DNA of 64,000 nucleotides from Deferrisoma camini S3R1 (GCF_000526155.1 NZ_JAFN01000001.1:3784264-3848263); one strand, 5' to 3'; shown: positions 34,117-43,744, counted from the stretch's first letter. Notes: generated from the sequence alone by a model not told the origin. Numbers and translations are program-made.

Positions 34117-35082
34117 TCAGGTGTTCCAGATGCGAGGTGCGCATGCCCGCCGATCCGCAAAGATCGGACGCAGGACCTCCCAGGCCCTCACAAAGCACCG
34201 ACGTGCCCTCTCCGCGTGGTGCCCGAGATACCGGCACACCAAGGCGTCCCGAAGCTGGGTGACGCTGACCAGCTCGTCTGCCCCTGACGTGGGGGCGTCC
34301 AGCACCGCCCGAACCCGCTCTACCGCTTCGGGATGGCTCGTGGCACAGAGCAAGCTCGCCACCACCGTGAACCCCCCCAACCCCCAGGGCGCCCGGAAGG
34401 GCCGGGGCTCCCTTCCCAAACGGGTCCGTTCCAGCACCAGGGGCGAGCCGTCGCGCCAAAGCTCGAAGCTCTGGCTCCAGCTTCCTTGGTCGTAAGGAGC
34501 CCCGGACCCGGGGAGCCCCACACACAGGATCTCCCACCCCAGAAACCCCCCGTCGCCGATGAGATCGACGCGGGTGTGCAGATCGGCGCGGGCCCCGCTG
34601 AACAGAATGGTCTCCTGGGGGAGCCACTCGAGGATGCCTCCTGGTTCCACCCTGAGCCGGTGCCCCTGGCTGGCCTGGGGACCGTGGCTCCGGTACATCT
34701 TGGTTGCGGCGGGGGTCGTGATCAGTGCGTGCGCCCCCTCTCCCGCCCGGATGCGGACCCGGAGCCGGTCTCCAGCCACCACCCCGCCGGGCGGGTGCAG
34801 CAGATACACGTGGCACGCGCCCCCATCCTCGGGGGGATAGAAGGGCCGTTGCACCAGGAGGGGGCCTCGGTGGCGCCTGTGAGCCAGGACCGTCCGCCCG
34901 TCTGCGCGGGCGAACTCCAGGACCAGCTCCCCCTTCCACCCCGTCTCCGCCGAGGCGTGTCGCAAGGCCGGAGGCTTCTCCCCGATGGGCCCGCCGCCTG
35001 CCGGATGCGCTGGCGCCCCTCCGGCCTCAAACGGTGAGATACCGTTGGACCAGATGCTCATCGAGGTTCTCGATCGGGCCAC
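34117..35082 (-). CDS. ureD: Urease accessory protein UreD
   Basis: A protein of about 321 residues. [34 protein letters not shown]-like sequence, [31 protein letters not shown] and [12 protein letters not shown] are UreD/UreH blocks. It scaffolds UreF-UreG on apo-urease. The exact start is uncertain: ATG 35082 or 35061 both lie within the end of urtE and neither has a strong ribosome-binding site; the conserved part begins further in. Overlap with urtE shows that transporter and urease genes form one transcript. Confidence 0.9.
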   Translation of the reverse strand: MARSRTSMSIWSNGISPFEAGGAPAHPAGGGPIGEKPPALRHASAETGWKGELVLEFARADGRTVLAHRRHRGPLLVQRPFYPPEDGGACHVYLLHPPGGVVAGDRLRVRIRAGEGAHALITTPAATKMYRSHGPQASQGHRLRVEPGGILEWLPQETILFSGARADLHTRVDLIGDGGFLGWEILCVGLPGSGAPYDQGSWSQSFELWRDGSPLVLERTRLGREPRPFRAPWGLGGFTVVASLLCATSHPEAVERVRAVLDAPTSGADELVSVTQLRDALVCRYLGHHAERARRCFVRAWEVLRPIFADRRACAPRIWNT

Positions 35083-35722
35083 TCGCCACGGTTCGTCCTT
35101 TCTCCATGATGAAAAAGTCCCGGGCTACGCGCCGCGCGAACGGCAGCTTCTGTTCCACCAACAGCACGGTCACGTTCCCCTCGCGGTTCAGATGCATGAT
35201 CACGTCGCCGATCTCGTGGACGATGTTGGGTTGGATCCCCTCCGTGGGCTCGTCCAGGATCAGAAGCTTCGGATCGATCACGAGCGCCCGCGCAATCGCG
35301 AGCTGTTGTTGCTGCCCGCCGGAGAGGTCCCCTCCCCGGCGGTGCCGCATCTTCCGGAGCGCTGGAAACAGCTCGAAAACGGAGTCGGGAATCTCCCGGA
35401 GGCCGTCCCGGCGCGCACCCAGCCCCAGCCGGAGGTTCTCCTCCACCGTGAGATGGGGAAACACCTCCCGCCCCTGGGGGACGTACCCGATCCCGAGACG
35501 GGCACGGATCTCTGGGGGGTGCCCCGACAGCTCGCGGCCTTCGAACACGATGCTGCCGGATGGGATCGGGAGCAGGCCCATCACCGCTTTGAGAAGAGTG
35601 GTCTTGCCCACACCGTTGCGCCCCACGATGCAGGTGCAGGAGCCCTCGGGCACGCTCAGCCGGAGGTCCCAAAGGATGTGGCTTCCGCCGTAGAACTGAT
35701 TGAGACCGCTGATCTCGAGCAC
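35027..35722 (-). CDS. urtE: Urea ABC transporter ATP-binding protein UrtE
   Basis: A 231-residue LivF-type ATPase. Walker A GRNGVGKTTL (34-43), Q-loop GYVPQGREVFPHLTVEENL, signature LSGGQQQQLAIARAL, Walker B LLILDEPTEGIQP, switch His replaced in VLLVEQ as usual for LivF/UrtE. Pairs with UrtD to energise urea import. Two bases after urtD. Confidence 0.94.
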   Translation of the reverse strand: MLEISGLNQFYGGSHILWDLRLSVPEGSCTCIVGRNGVGKTTLLKAVMGLLPIPSGSIVFEGRELSGHPPEIRARLGIGYVPQGREVFPHLTVEENLRLGLGARRDGLREIPDSVFELFPALRKMRHRRGGDLSGGQQQQLAIARALVIDPKLLILDEPTEGIQPNIVHEIGDVIMHLNREGNVTVLLVEQKLPFARRVARDFFIMEKGRTVASGPIENLDEHLVQRYLTV

Positions 35723-35724
35723 CC

Positions 35725-36534
35725 TCAGCTCCCCAGGTACACCTCGATCACGCGGGGGTCGTTTTGCACGGCATCCATGCCGCCCTCGGCGAGCACCCGA
35801 CCCTCGTGCAGCACCGTGACCCTGCGCGCGATGTTGCGGACGAACTCCATGTCATGCTCCACCACCACGACGGTGCGCTCTCCTGCAAGGGAGGTCAGCA
35901 GCTCCGCCGTGCGGTCGGTCTCTCCGGCCGTCATGCCGGCCACCGGCTCGTCCAGGAGCAGCACTCGAGGATCCTGGACGAGCAACATTCCGATCTCGAG
36001 CCACTGCTTCTGGCCGTGGGAAAGTAGTCCGGCCCGGACGTGCATGCTTTCGGTCAGTCCGACGAGCTCCAGCACCTGTTCGATGCGCTCCCGTTCCCCT
36101 CCGGTCAGCCGAGCGAACAGGCTGTGCCAGACCCCCTTGTCCCCCCGGAGGGCGAGCTCGAGGTTCTCGAACACGCTGTGCTGCTCGAACACGGTGGGCG
36201 TCTGGAACTTGCGGCCGATCCCCTCCTGGGCGATCTGCGTCTCGGTGAGCCGGGTGAGGTCCACGGACTGCCCAAAGAACACGGTGCCGGCGTCCGGGCG
36301 GGTCTTCCCCGTGATCACGTCCATGAGAGTGGTCTTGCCGGCTCCGTTGGGCCCGATGATGCACCGCAGCTCACCGTCCTCGATGTAGAGGTTCAGATCG
36401 TCGAGGGCCTTGAACCCGTCGAAGCTGACCGTCAGACCCTCCACATAGAGGATGACGCCATGGCTCGTGTCCGGGCCTTCCCTGGGCTCGGGACCGCGGC
36501 ATCGCGGCCCCCTGTTTACCGGTTCGACGTGCAT
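35725..36534 (-). CDS. urtD: Urea ABC transporter ATP-binding protein UrtD
   Basis: A 269-residue LivG-type ATPase. Walker A GPNGAGKTTLMDVITGKTRPD (about 61-81), GIGRKFQTPTVFEQHSVFENL, signature region LSHGQKQWLEIGMLL (SHGQ is the usual UrtD form), Walker B VLLLDEPVAGMT. The first ~25 residues are extra. The start at 36534 overlaps urtC by 19 bases. Confidence 0.93.
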   Translation of the reverse strand: MHVEPVNRGPRCRGPEPREGPDTSHGVILYVEGLTVSFDGFKALDDLNLYIEDGELRCIIGPNGAGKTTLMDVITGKTRPDAGTVFFGQSVDLTRLTETQIAQEGIGRKFQTPTVFEQHSVFENLELALRGDKGVWHSLFARLTGGERERIEQVLELVGLTESMHVRAGLLSHGQKQWLEIGMLLVQDPRVLLLDEPVAGMTAGETDRTAELLTSLAGERTVVVVEHDMEFVRNIARRVTVLHEGRVLAEGGMDAVQNDPRVIEVYLGS

Positions 36535-37637
36535 GAGCCCCTTCTTTTGGGAAAACGGTTCAGAAGTGCGGCAGCCCCTTCGGGAAAGAAAAGGGTCACG
36601 CCGACGAACAGCGCGCCGAGAACGTACAGCCACAGCTCGGGGGAGACGACGGTGAACCAGCTCTTGATCCCGTTGACCAGCATCGCGCCGACCAAGGCCC
36701 CGACAAGGGTCCCTCTGCCGCCCACGGCAACCCATATCGCCATCTCGATGGACCCGGCGGGCTGCATTTCGCTGGGGTTGATGATGCCCACTTGGGGGAC
36801 GTACAGGGCTCCGGCGAGCCCACACAGGACCGCCGACAGGGTCCAGACAAAGAGCTTGTAGTGGAGCGGGTTGTATCCGGAGAACATGACCCGGCTCTCG
36901 GCGTCGCGTATGGCAGCGAGCACCCGGCCGAGCTTGGAGGTGACGATGTACCGGCACAGGAGGTACGTGAGCAGGAGGAGCACGGCGGTAACGACGTAGA
37001 GGCCCAGCTTGGTGGAGGGGACCTGAAGGGAAAACCCCAGGATTCGTTTGAAGTCGGTGAGGCCGTTGTTCCCCCCAAAGCCCGTCTCGTTCCGGAAGAA
37101 CAGGAGCATGAGGGCGTAGGTCATCGCTTGGGTGATGATCGAGAAGTAGACCCCCTTGATCCTGGAGCGGAACGCGAAGTAGCCGAAGACATAGGCCAGC
37201 AGGGCCGGCACCAGCACCGCCATGAGCAGGGCAAACCAGAACCGGTCGAACCCGTACCAGAACCAGGGCAGCTCCTTCCAGTCGAGGAACACCATGAAGT
37301 CCGGCAGGTTGCTCCGGTAGACCCCTTCCCCTGCGATGGCGCGCATGAGATGCATCCCCATGGCGTACCCGCCCAGGGCGAAGAACACCCCGTGCCCGAG
37401 GCTCAGGATGCCCGTGAACCCCCAGATGAGGTCCATCGCCAGGGCCACCATGGCGTAACAGAGGAATTTGCCGAGGAGCATGACCATGTAGTCGGGAACG
37501 TGGAGCCATGTACCCGGCGGCGGCACGAGGTTGAGAACGGGAACCCCGACGATGCCGACGGCCGCGACGAGGGCCGTAACGAGCCAGCCCCGCCGTGAGT
37601 GCATACCCGCTAGGCGATCGAACCGTGATCCCATCAT
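36516..37637 (-). CDS. urtC: Urea ABC transporter permease UrtC
   Basis: A 373-residue LivM-type permease with multiple hydrophobic segments. MDLIWGFTGILSLGHGVFFALGGYAMG is the branched-chain permease signature, and AIRDAESRVMFSGYNPLHYKLFVW and MQPAGSIEMAIWVAVGGRGTLVGALVGA are UrtC-specific. It forms the membrane channel with UrtB. One base separates it from the urtB stop. Confidence 0.94.
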   Translation of the reverse strand: MMGSRFDRLAGMHSRRGWLVTALVAAVGIVGVPVLNLVPPPGTWLHVPDYMVMLLGKFLCYAMVALAMDLIWGFTGILSLGHGVFFALGGYAMGMHLMRAIAGEGVYRSNLPDFMVFLDWKELPWFWYGFDRFWFALLMAVLVPALLAYVFGYFAFRSRIKGVYFSIITQAMTYALMLLFFRNETGFGGNNGLTDFKRILGFSLQVPSTKLGLYVVTAVLLLLTYLLCRYIVTSKLGRVLAAIRDAESRVMFSGYNPLHYKLFVWTLSAVLCGLAGALYVPQVGIINPSEMQPAGSIEMAIWVAVGGRGTLVGALVGAMLVNGIKSWFTVVSPELWLYVLGALFVGVTLFFPEGAAALLNRFPKRRGSCTSNR

Positions 37638-37638
37638 G

Positions 37639-39276
37639 TCAGCCTTCGGCCGTTCGGCCCTTCAGGGCGAACATCCCCTGGGGCCGCTTCTGGATGAACA
37701 GGATGATGAATGCCAGCACCAGGATCTTCCCGAGCACGGCGCCCGTGTACGGCTCTAAGAACTTGTTCACCACGCCCAGGCAGAGGGCCCCCCACACGGT
37801 GCCCGCGATCTTCCCTACCCCCCCCAACACGACCACCATGAAGGAGTCCACGATGTACGACTGGCCGAGTTCCGGGCCCACGTTGCCGATCTGGGACAGG
37901 GCCACCCCGCCCAGCCCCGCGATGCCGGAGCCGAGCCCAAACGTCCACATGTCCACCCGTGACACCGGGACCCCCATGCATGCGGCCATGGATCGGTTCT
38001 GAGTGACGGCGCGCACCCTCAGGCCGAGCGGGGTGCGGCGGAGGAGCACCCACACGAGGGCCACTGCAAAGAGGACGAACAGGACGATGGCGACGCGGTT
38101 GTGGGTCAGCACGAGCCCTTGCATCACCTCGGTCCCCCCTGACATCCACGTCGGGCTGGCGACCTCCACGTTCTGGGCCCCGAACACCAGCCGTACCGTC
38201 TGGATCAGCAGAAGGCTGATCCCCCATGTCGCCAACAGGGTCTCCAGGGGGCGCCCGTAAAGGTGGCGAAGAACGCACCGCTCCAGAACCATTCCCGTCA
38301 CGGCCGCCACGCCGAAGGCCATCGGCACGGCGGCCACGAGGTACCAGTCGAACCACCCCGGGAGATAGGTGCGGAACAGGTTCTGGGTCACGAAGGTGGC
38401 GTAGGCGCCCAGCATGAGCATCTCGCCGTGGGCCATGTTGATCACGCCCATCAGGCCGAAGGTGATGGCCAGCCCCAATGCCGCCAGAAGCAGCACGCTG
38501 CCGAGGCTCACCCCATAGAACAGGTTGCGGGAGAGGGAGACGAGGGCCAGCCTCCGTTCGATGGTGCGGATCGCATCGGCGGCCGCGGCGCGCACCTCTG
38601 GGTTTGGCTCCATGGTGAACTCGCCGGCCTCGTTCGTCTGGAGCATCCGCCGAAGCCTCTCCCTGACGTTCGCATCGGCAGAAGCCCCGAGCGTCCGGAC
38701 GGCAGAGAGCCGACGGCGAGGGTCCCGGCTGTCGATCTCGATCTGTGCCAAGGCCAGCAGCAAGGCCTGTCGCACGTCGGCATCCCGCTCGGCCTCCAGC
38801 GCGGCCCGGATGGCCCCTGCAGCGTCCGGACGCGGGCGTTTGGCCAGCTCCCTCGCAGCAGCCAACCGGACCCCGAGGCTGGAGGAGGAGAGCTGGAGCC
38901 TCGCGATGACCGGCAGCAGTACCCGGCGGACCCGGTTGTTGATCACGGGGGAACGTAGGCGTCCGGTCCCAACCGCCACCCGCTCGCCGGTCACAACGTC
39001 TCGGGCGAAGGCCCCGCCCCCGTCGAGTATCAACACGCGCCCCTGCTCGTCGACACGAAGCTTCCTGTCGCGGAGGGCCTCGAGGGCCGGGAGGGCGGCG
39101 GGGTCCCCCAGGGCCCCGAGCACCTTGATCGAACGCAGAATGGTCCTCCGGCTCTTTGCCCCCAACCCTTGCAGAGCTTCCTTGAGGCCCGCAGCGGTTG
39201 CCGTGCTGCTGCCGAGGCATGCGAGAGAGATGAACAGGGCGAGGAGGCCCAGGGATGCGATTCTGTTGAGGGACAT
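37639..39276 (-). CDS. urtB: Urea ABC transporter permease UrtB with N-terminal periplasmic domain
   Basis: A 545-residue protein. Signal-like N-terminus (LGLLALFISLACLGSSTATAA), then ~200 helical-repeat residues (ALEALRDRKL, AARELAKRPRPDAAGAIRAALEAE) resembling HEAT-type repeats, as usual in UrtB. The C-terminal LivH-type permease follows (LGLAITFGLMGVINMAHGEMLMLGAYATF, AVTQNRSMAACMGV). Separated from urtA by a 64-base gap with a strong hairpin. Confidence 0.94.
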   Translation of the reverse strand: MSLNRIASLGLLALFISLACLGSSTATAAGLKEALQGLGAKSRRTILRSIKVLGALGDPAALPALEALRDRKLRVDEQGRVLILDGGGAFARDVVTGERVAVGTGRLRSPVINNRVRRVLLPVIARLQLSSSSLGVRLAAARELAKRPRPDAAGAIRAALEAERDADVRQALLLALAQIEIDSRDPRRRLSAVRTLGASADANVRERLRRMLQTNEAGEFTMEPNPEVRAAAADAIRTIERRLALVSLSRNLFYGVSLGSVLLLAALGLAITFGLMGVINMAHGEMLMLGAYATFVTQNLFRTYLPGWFDWYLVAAVPMAFGVAAVTGMVLERCVLRHLYGRPLETLLATWGISLLLIQTVRLVFGAQNVEVASPTWMSGGTEVMQGLVLTHNRVAIVLFVLFAVALVWVLLRRTPLGLRVRAVTQNRSMAACMGVPVSRVDMWTFGLGSGIAGLGGVALSQIGNVGPELGQSYIVDSFMVVVLGGVGKIAGTVWGALCLGVVNKFLEPYTGAVLGKILVLAFIILFIQKRPQGMFALKGRTAEG

Positions 39277-39299
39277 GGTCCTCTCTACCGGGTCTGTTT

Positions 39300-39333
39300 C
39301 CGGCGCCCCCGCCAGGAAAGCCGGGGGCGCCGG
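39300..39333 (-). promoter_or_regulatory. Strong hairpin between urtA and urtB
   Basis: CCGGCGCCCCC (39300-39310) pairs with GGGGGCGCCGG (39323-39333). On the urt coding strand it lies just after the urtA stop and is not followed by a clear T-run. It may protect the urtA message or give partial termination, so that the binding protein is made in excess over the membrane parts, as is common in ABC operons. Confidence 0.6.
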
Positions 39334-39340
39334 GGTCGGT

Positions 39341-40648
39341 TTATTTGTATCTCGGTTCGGTGCAGTTGCCGCACACCCATGGATAGGTCCAGTCGGCTAC
39401 CTTTTTGGCGCTGTCGGGTAGGTACGGGCTCCAGGGTTCCGCACGGACGGGGCCGTCGGTCTGCCACACGATGTCGAACTGGCCGTCCTCTCGGATCTCG
39501 CCGATGAAGACCGGCTTGTGGAGATGGTGGTTCTTCGGGTCCATCCGAATCTCATACCCCGAAGGTGCCTTGAACGTCTGATAGCCCATGGCCTGCCTGA
39601 CCGCGTCCACATCCGTGGTGCCTGCTTGGAGCACGGCCTGTGCCCACATCTTGATCCCGATGTAGGTGGCCTCCATCGGATCGTTCGTCACCCGTTTGTC
39701 GCCGCCGGGGAGGTTGTGCTTCTTGACGTATGCCTTCCACTTCTTTACGAACGCCCGGTTCTCGGGGGAGTCTATGGACATGAAGTAGTTCCAGGCCGCC
39801 AGGTGGCCGACGAGGGGCGCCGTGTCGATGCCCCGCAGCTCTTCTTCACCCACGGAGAAGGCGATGACGGGGATGTCCTCGGCCCGGACCCCCTGGTTGG
39901 CCAGCTCCCTGTAAAAGGGCACATTCGAGTCACCGTTGATGGTGGAGATGACGGCTGTCGGTTTTGCTGCTGCGAACCTTTTGATGTTTGCGACAATGGT
40001 TTGATAGTCGCTGTGCCCGAAAGGGGTGTAGATCTCCATGATGTCGTCGTCACTGACGCCTTTTTGGTGCAGGAAAGCGCGAAGGATCTTGTTGGTGGTG
40101 CGCGGATACACATAGTCGGTGCCCAGCAGCACGAACCGTTTTGCGCCGCCGCCTTCCTCGCTCATGAGGTACTCGACAGCCGGGATCGCTTGCTGGTTGG
40201 GGGCAGCCCCGGTGTAGAAGACGTTGTAGGAGCACTCTTCCCCTTCATACTGCACGGGGTAGAACAGGAGGGCGTTGAGCTCTTCAAATACGGGGAGTAC
40301 AGACTTTCTGGACACCGAGGTCCAGCAGCCGAACACGACCGCAACCTTGTGCTTTTCGATCAGTTCGCGGGCCTTCTCTGCGAACAGGGGCCAGTTGGAG
40401 GCTGGGTCCACCACAATGGGCTCGATCTTCTTTCCCAGCAGCCCCCCCGACTCATTGATCTCCTCTATGGCCATCAGCGCAACGTCCTTCAGGGAGGTTT
40501 CGCTGATGGCCATGGTCCCAGACAGGGAATGCAGGATGCCGACCTTGATGACCCCGTCCTCTGCGGCGCCATAAGAGGGCGTAGTCAGAAGTGCGCCGAG
40601 CGCCGCTGCGGCGACCATGGTCCTTACCCGTCTTCTCCCTTGCCGCAT
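39341..40648 (-). CDS. urtA: Urea ABC transporter substrate-binding protein UrtA
   Basis: A 435-residue periplasmic binding protein. Signal peptide with hydrophobic core VAAAALGALLTT and cleavage near YGAAEDG. KVGILHSLSGTMAISETSLKD, VVFGCWTSVSRKSVLPVFEE, GTDYVYPRTTNKILRAFL and DPMEATYIGIKMWAQAV are the UrtA family blocks. First gene of the urt-ure unit, about 290 bases downstream of an IS4 insertion. Confidence 0.95.
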   Translation of the reverse strand: MRQGRRRVRTMVAAAALGALLTTPSYGAAEDGVIKVGILHSLSGTMAISETSLKDVALMAIEEINESGGLLGKKIEPIVVDPASNWPLFAEKARELIEKHKVAVVFGCWTSVSRKSVLPVFEELNALLFYPVQYEGEECSYNVFYTGAAPNQQAIPAVEYLMSEEGGGAKRFVLLGTDYVYPRTTNKILRAFLHQKGVSDDDIMEIYTPFGHSDYQTIVANIKRFAAAKPTAVISTINGDSNVPFYRELANQGVRAEDIPVIAFSVGEEELRGIDTAPLVGHLAAWNYFMSIDSPENRAFVKKWKAYVKKHNLPGGDKRVTNDPMEATYIGIKMWAQAVLQAGTTDVDAVRQAMGYQTFKAPSGYEIRMDPKNHHLHKPVFIGEIREDGQFDIVWQTDGPVRAEPWSPYLPDSAKKVADWTYPWVCGNCTEPRYK

Positions 40649-40931
40649 CTGTTTCCTCCTTCTCCTCTATCGCTGTTGGCCCAGAAGGCACACGCCTCGA
40701 GGCCGGCAGCGGGTGGCCGGGCCCCACACCGGGGCATCTATTGACCGCTGTTCCCCTCCGGGTCCCCGGGCACGAACTCCTGCCGCAGGCTCATCCCCGG
40801 CGTCGTACGGAGCGGGTTCCAGGGGGGCGCGGGGTCTGGCGAACTCGGGCGGGGCATACTCAAGAGGTGTGCCAGGGGGGTGGGAGAGAGGGGTTCTTTC
40901 GTGTAACGGTTTGAAATGTATCTTGAATTTC
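40649..40931. other. Region upstream of urtA, cut by IS4 copy B
   Basis: Must hold the urt-ure promoter (on the - strand). No canonical -35/-10, sigma-54 or NtrC site stood out. The IS4 copy inserted at 40942 has removed whatever lay further upstream, now at 42422 onward. Confidence 0.4.
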
Positions 40932-40941
40932 GTCCTAGTGG

Positions 40942-42411
40942 CAATACTGTTCACTTTAAGATACGAACGTGTTCGCAAATGGGCTGCAGTCGCATGGGCG
41001 AGACCGTTTGGCGATGCCGAGTCGGATACGGGGTCATCTTCCGCTTCACCGCTCGCGGGTTGCGTCGACCACGACTGGACACCACTCGCTCTTCCAAAAT
41101 CTCCTCCAGCACCTGCGCATGGAACGCCGCCCTGTGCTCAGGGGGGAGTGGCGACGAAAGCGGGCAGTCTCCGACGCACCACCCGCACCGTGTGAACGAA
41201 GGAAAGTTCGTCAGGATCCACATCGCCCTTGCGGGCGGCTTCATGCATGAGTCCTCGTATCGCAAAATGCGCCATCAGGAACCCAAAGAACTCCTGTCGG
41301 ACGAGCTCCGGGGTCTTGCTCCGGAGCACAATCCGAGCCCCTCGGAGGTGCGTTTTCAACTCGTCGAGTGCAGTCTCGATCTCCCAGCGTTCCTGGTACA
41401 GGGCGGCCAACTCCTCTGCCGGGGCATCTTCAGGGTCGAGGATCGTGGTCACCAACCGGTACACGTCCTCTGCGCCTGGGACTCCGTCCAGTGTGTACTC
41501 GATCACCCGGACCATGACACCGCCCCGATCCTTTTGGCGAGCATAGGCGTTGGGATAGATCTTGCTCAGATAGGAACCATCGGACAGACGGCGGATGCAC
41601 GGCAGGCGTGCGCTTGCCTTCACTCGCCACAGCAGATCGGCTCCGGTTGCGCAGGCCTGGGTCCACAAGGGCCAGGAGAAGAAACACCGATCGGCCAGAC
41701 ACAGCATCCCGGGCCGCAAGGACTCCACCACGTGCCGAGCCAACGCGACCTCGCTCGTGTGGTATCCACCCATGCGGGAGCCGAACAGCACGTGGGTTCC
41801 GTTCTCCACCAAGGAGACGAACCGGATCTGCGGATAGGCGCTCCGTCCCCGGGCGGCCTTGGGGCGTCCGAAGGCTTGTTCGTTCTCCTGAGTATCGGCC
41901 ACATCCAAGGTGCTGCCGTCCAGGCTGACCAGCCGCCAGCGCCGGTACCACGCCCCTCGGGTGGCCGTTTCGGCGATCGGCCGGACGAGTTCGTTGTGCA
42001 GCCGTTCGATCGGTTCCGCCCCCAGACGGGACCGCGCTTGGGAGATGGCCGATTTTCCGGCAACGCGAACGCGTTCACGGGGCCCCATGAGCCACTGGAG
42101 ACCTTCGAGCAAACAGCGGAGCACCTCTCGTGTGGACACGCTCATGTACAACGCCAGTGCGATCACATAGTAGACCACGACATGGGCAGGTAAGGCGCGC
42201 TGTCGCTGGCTCGCCTTGCCTGTGGCTTGCAGCACCTCGTGCACCTTGGGCAGGGGGAACGTTTTTGCGATGACCCCCAGCGTGATGTAATCCGTGATCC
42301 GCGTGCCTTCGGGAAGCCCTGCTGGAGTTCGAGCCATCCTTCACCTCGCTTTCCATGAGTAAGGAAGACGAGAGAAGAATAGCACGAAGGCACACTAAGT
42401 GAACAGTATTG
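40942..42411 (-). mobile_element. IS4-family insertion sequence, copy B (1470 bp)
   Basis: Same element as 19783-21252, inverted. Ends CAATACTGTTCACTT and complement; 10-bp target duplication GTCCTAGTGG at 40932-40941 and 42412-42421. The perfect duplication and identical length indicate recent transposition without later rearrangement at this site. Confidence 0.96.
41138..42337 (-). CDS. IS4-family transposase (copy B)
   Basis: A 399-residue DDE transposase with the same sequence as the product at 19857-21056, including the YQERWEIETALDELK (Y-R-E-K) signature. Intact. Transcribed towards urtA, so read-through could reach the urt operon. Confidence 0.96.
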   Translation of the reverse strand: MARTPAGLPEGTRITDYITLGVIAKTFPLPKVHEVLQATGKASQRQRALPAHVVVYYVIALALYMSVSTREVLRCLLEGLQWLMGPRERVRVAGKSAISQARSRLGAEPIERLHNELVRPIAETATRGAWYRRWRLVSLDGSTLDVADTQENEQAFGRPKAARGRSAYPQIRFVSLVENGTHVLFGSRMGGYHTSEVALARHVVESLRPGMLCLADRCFFSWPLWTQACATGADLLWRVKASARLPCIRRLSDGSYLSKIYPNAYARQKDRGGVMVRVIEYTLDGVPGAEDVYRLVTTILDPEDAPAEELAALYQERWEIETALDELKTHLRGARIVLRSKTPELVRQEFFGFLMAHFAIRGLMHEAARKGDVDPDELSFVHTVRVVRRRLPAFVATPP

Positions 42412-42421
42412 GTCCTAGTGG

Positions 42422-42935
42422 TGGGACGGTGGGGGAAGGGTGGGATAGGTCTGTTGCGACAAAAATGAATCATATACTGCAATAGTATACATTAATGTTA
42501 ATATGTGGCATCTCGGCAACGTTTTGGTTTCGGGGGCTGCTTTCTCCCGACAAGGTGTGACGGACGGGGCCATGCTGGTTGACCTCCCCCCCGGCCGGGC
42601 GCGGCCCCGCCGGGTCTCTCCGATCGTCCCTTGCCCTACGGTGATCTCGGCGCGGGGGGCTGTTTCTCTCCCCTCTCTGAGGGTATGCTGCCTGCTTGCG
42701 CTCCCTCCCTTGCCCCGGCCCGCCCCCATGACGCGACCGAGCCGGCTCCCGCGCACCGTGATCGCCCTGGCCGCCGTCCTGCTCCTGGGGGTGCCTCCCC
42801 CCCGGCGGCCTGAGGGTGGGAGCCCTTTTCCCGCTTTGTGGCATGCCCCTGCCGCGGTATGATTCCCGCTCGGCTTCCCTCCGCGAGGCTCCCTGCTCGC
42901 GGGGCCCGGCCCCTTCCCGCGCCCCGGGTGGACCC
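42422..42935. other. Intergenic region upstream of the CO regulator
   Basis: Contains a locally A/T-rich patch (42460-42505) with the inverted repeat TATACT-GCAAT-AGTATA (42473-42489), which may be a promoter or operator either for the downstream regulator or, before the IS insertion, for urtA. The remainder is GC-rich without a recognisable gene. Confidence 0.4.
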
Positions 42936-43643
42936 ATGGAGCGACATAGCCTTCTGACCCTGATCGAGAACACGGACCCCGGGATCGTGCTGTTCGACGA
43001 CCGGTTCACGGTGCGCTACATCAACCGGGCGTTCCTGATGATCTTCGCCGGGATCACGAGCGACGACGTGTTCTCGGGCGACATCATGCGGTTCCACGAC
43101 GAAGCGGGCCGGGAGCGGATCCGGCAGATGTTCCGGCTGATGAAGGACTCGAGCCGCCAGGTGCCGTTCTCGTTCAAGCGCATCGGCGACGGCCGCGACG
43201 ACCGCTACCTGTTCCTGAAGCTGATCCCCCTGCTGGACCGGGACATGGCCGACGCCCTCAACTGCATGCTGGTGTACGACATCACCCCGTTCGTGGCCGA
43301 CCGGGAGCGCACCTTCATCAAGATCCCGGTGAGCGCGGGCCGCGAGATCCACCTGCTGGACCCCGACGAGGTGCTGTTCCTGCGGGCCGACAACATCTAC
43401 TCCCGGGTGCACACCCCCGAGGGCGAGTACTTCTGCGATTTCTCCCTGGGCTTCGTGGAGGAGCGCCTCCCCCCCGACCGGTTCTACCGGATCCACCGCA
43501 GCTACATCGCCAACCTGGCCCGGGTCCGCAAGGTGGTGCGCGGCTCCAGCGGCTACACCCTGCTCATGCGGGGCAGCGACCTGCCCCTGCCCGTGAGCCG
43601 GGCCCGGGCGCCCGAGCTGTTCTCCCGCCTGGGCCTTCGCTGA
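42936..43643 (+). CDS. PAS-LytTR single-component regulator, RcoM-like CO sensor
   Basis: A 235-residue protein. N-terminal PAS domain (PGIVLFDDRFTVRYINRAF, SGDIMRFHDEAGRERI). C-terminal LytTR DNA-binding domain (DEVLFLRADNIYSRVHT, FYRIHRSYIANLARV). PAS-LytTR proteins of this layout beside CO dehydrogenase genes are RcoM, a haem protein that activates CO-oxidation genes on binding CO. H54 in RFHDEAG is a candidate haem ligand, but RcoM residue numbering could not be matched with certainty. Position directly upstream of cooS supports the role. Start ATG 42936 is chosen at the PAS domain; the frame is open further upstream without homology. Confidence 0.75.
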   Translation: MERHSLLTLIENTDPGIVLFDDRFTVRYINRAFLMIFAGITSDDVFSGDIMRFHDEAGRERIRQMFRLMKDSSRQVPFSFKRIGDGRDDRYLFLKLIPLLDRDMADALNCMLVYDITPFVADRERTFIKIPVSAGREIHLLDPDEVLFLRADNIYSRVHTPEGEYFCDFSLGFVEERLPPDRFYRIHRSYIANLARVRKVVRGSSGYTLLMRGSDLPLPVSRARAPELFSRLGLR

Positions 43644-43659
43644 GACCGGCCGCCGCAGC

Positions 43660-43708
43660 TCACCAGTCCCTGGCGGCCCCTCACCAGCCGTGGGCGCAGG
43701 TGGCCAGT
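43660..43708 (+). promoter_or_regulatory. Candidate RcoM/LytTR operator: periodic direct repeats before cooS
   Basis: CTCACCAG at 43660-43667 and again at 43681-43688 (21 bases apart), with a weaker third copy GTGGCCAG at 43701-43708. LytTR proteins bind direct repeats about two helical turns apart. The array ends a few bases before the -35 element at 43716, as expected for an activator site. Confidence 0.5.
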
Positions 43709-43715
43709 GCGGCCT

Positions 43716-43744
43716 TGAAGCGGTCCCCAGAACGGGGTTTGATC
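43716..43744 (+). promoter_or_regulatory. Predicted promoter of cooS
   Basis: TTGAAG (43716-43721), 17-base spacer, TTTGAT (43739-43744). A good -35 and a moderate -10, directly downstream of the direct repeats. The leader to the cooS ATG is about 40 bases and ends in GGAGGTG. Confidence 0.5.

Noticed and set aside
42503-42862. Reading frame upstream of the CO regulator
   Set aside because: Proline/arginine-rich low-complexity translation without recognisable domain or convincing ribosome-binding site.
42936-43643. CooA (CRP-type CO sensor) as the regulator of cooS
   Set aside because: The protein has PAS and LytTR domains and no cyclic-nucleotide-binding/CRP fold.
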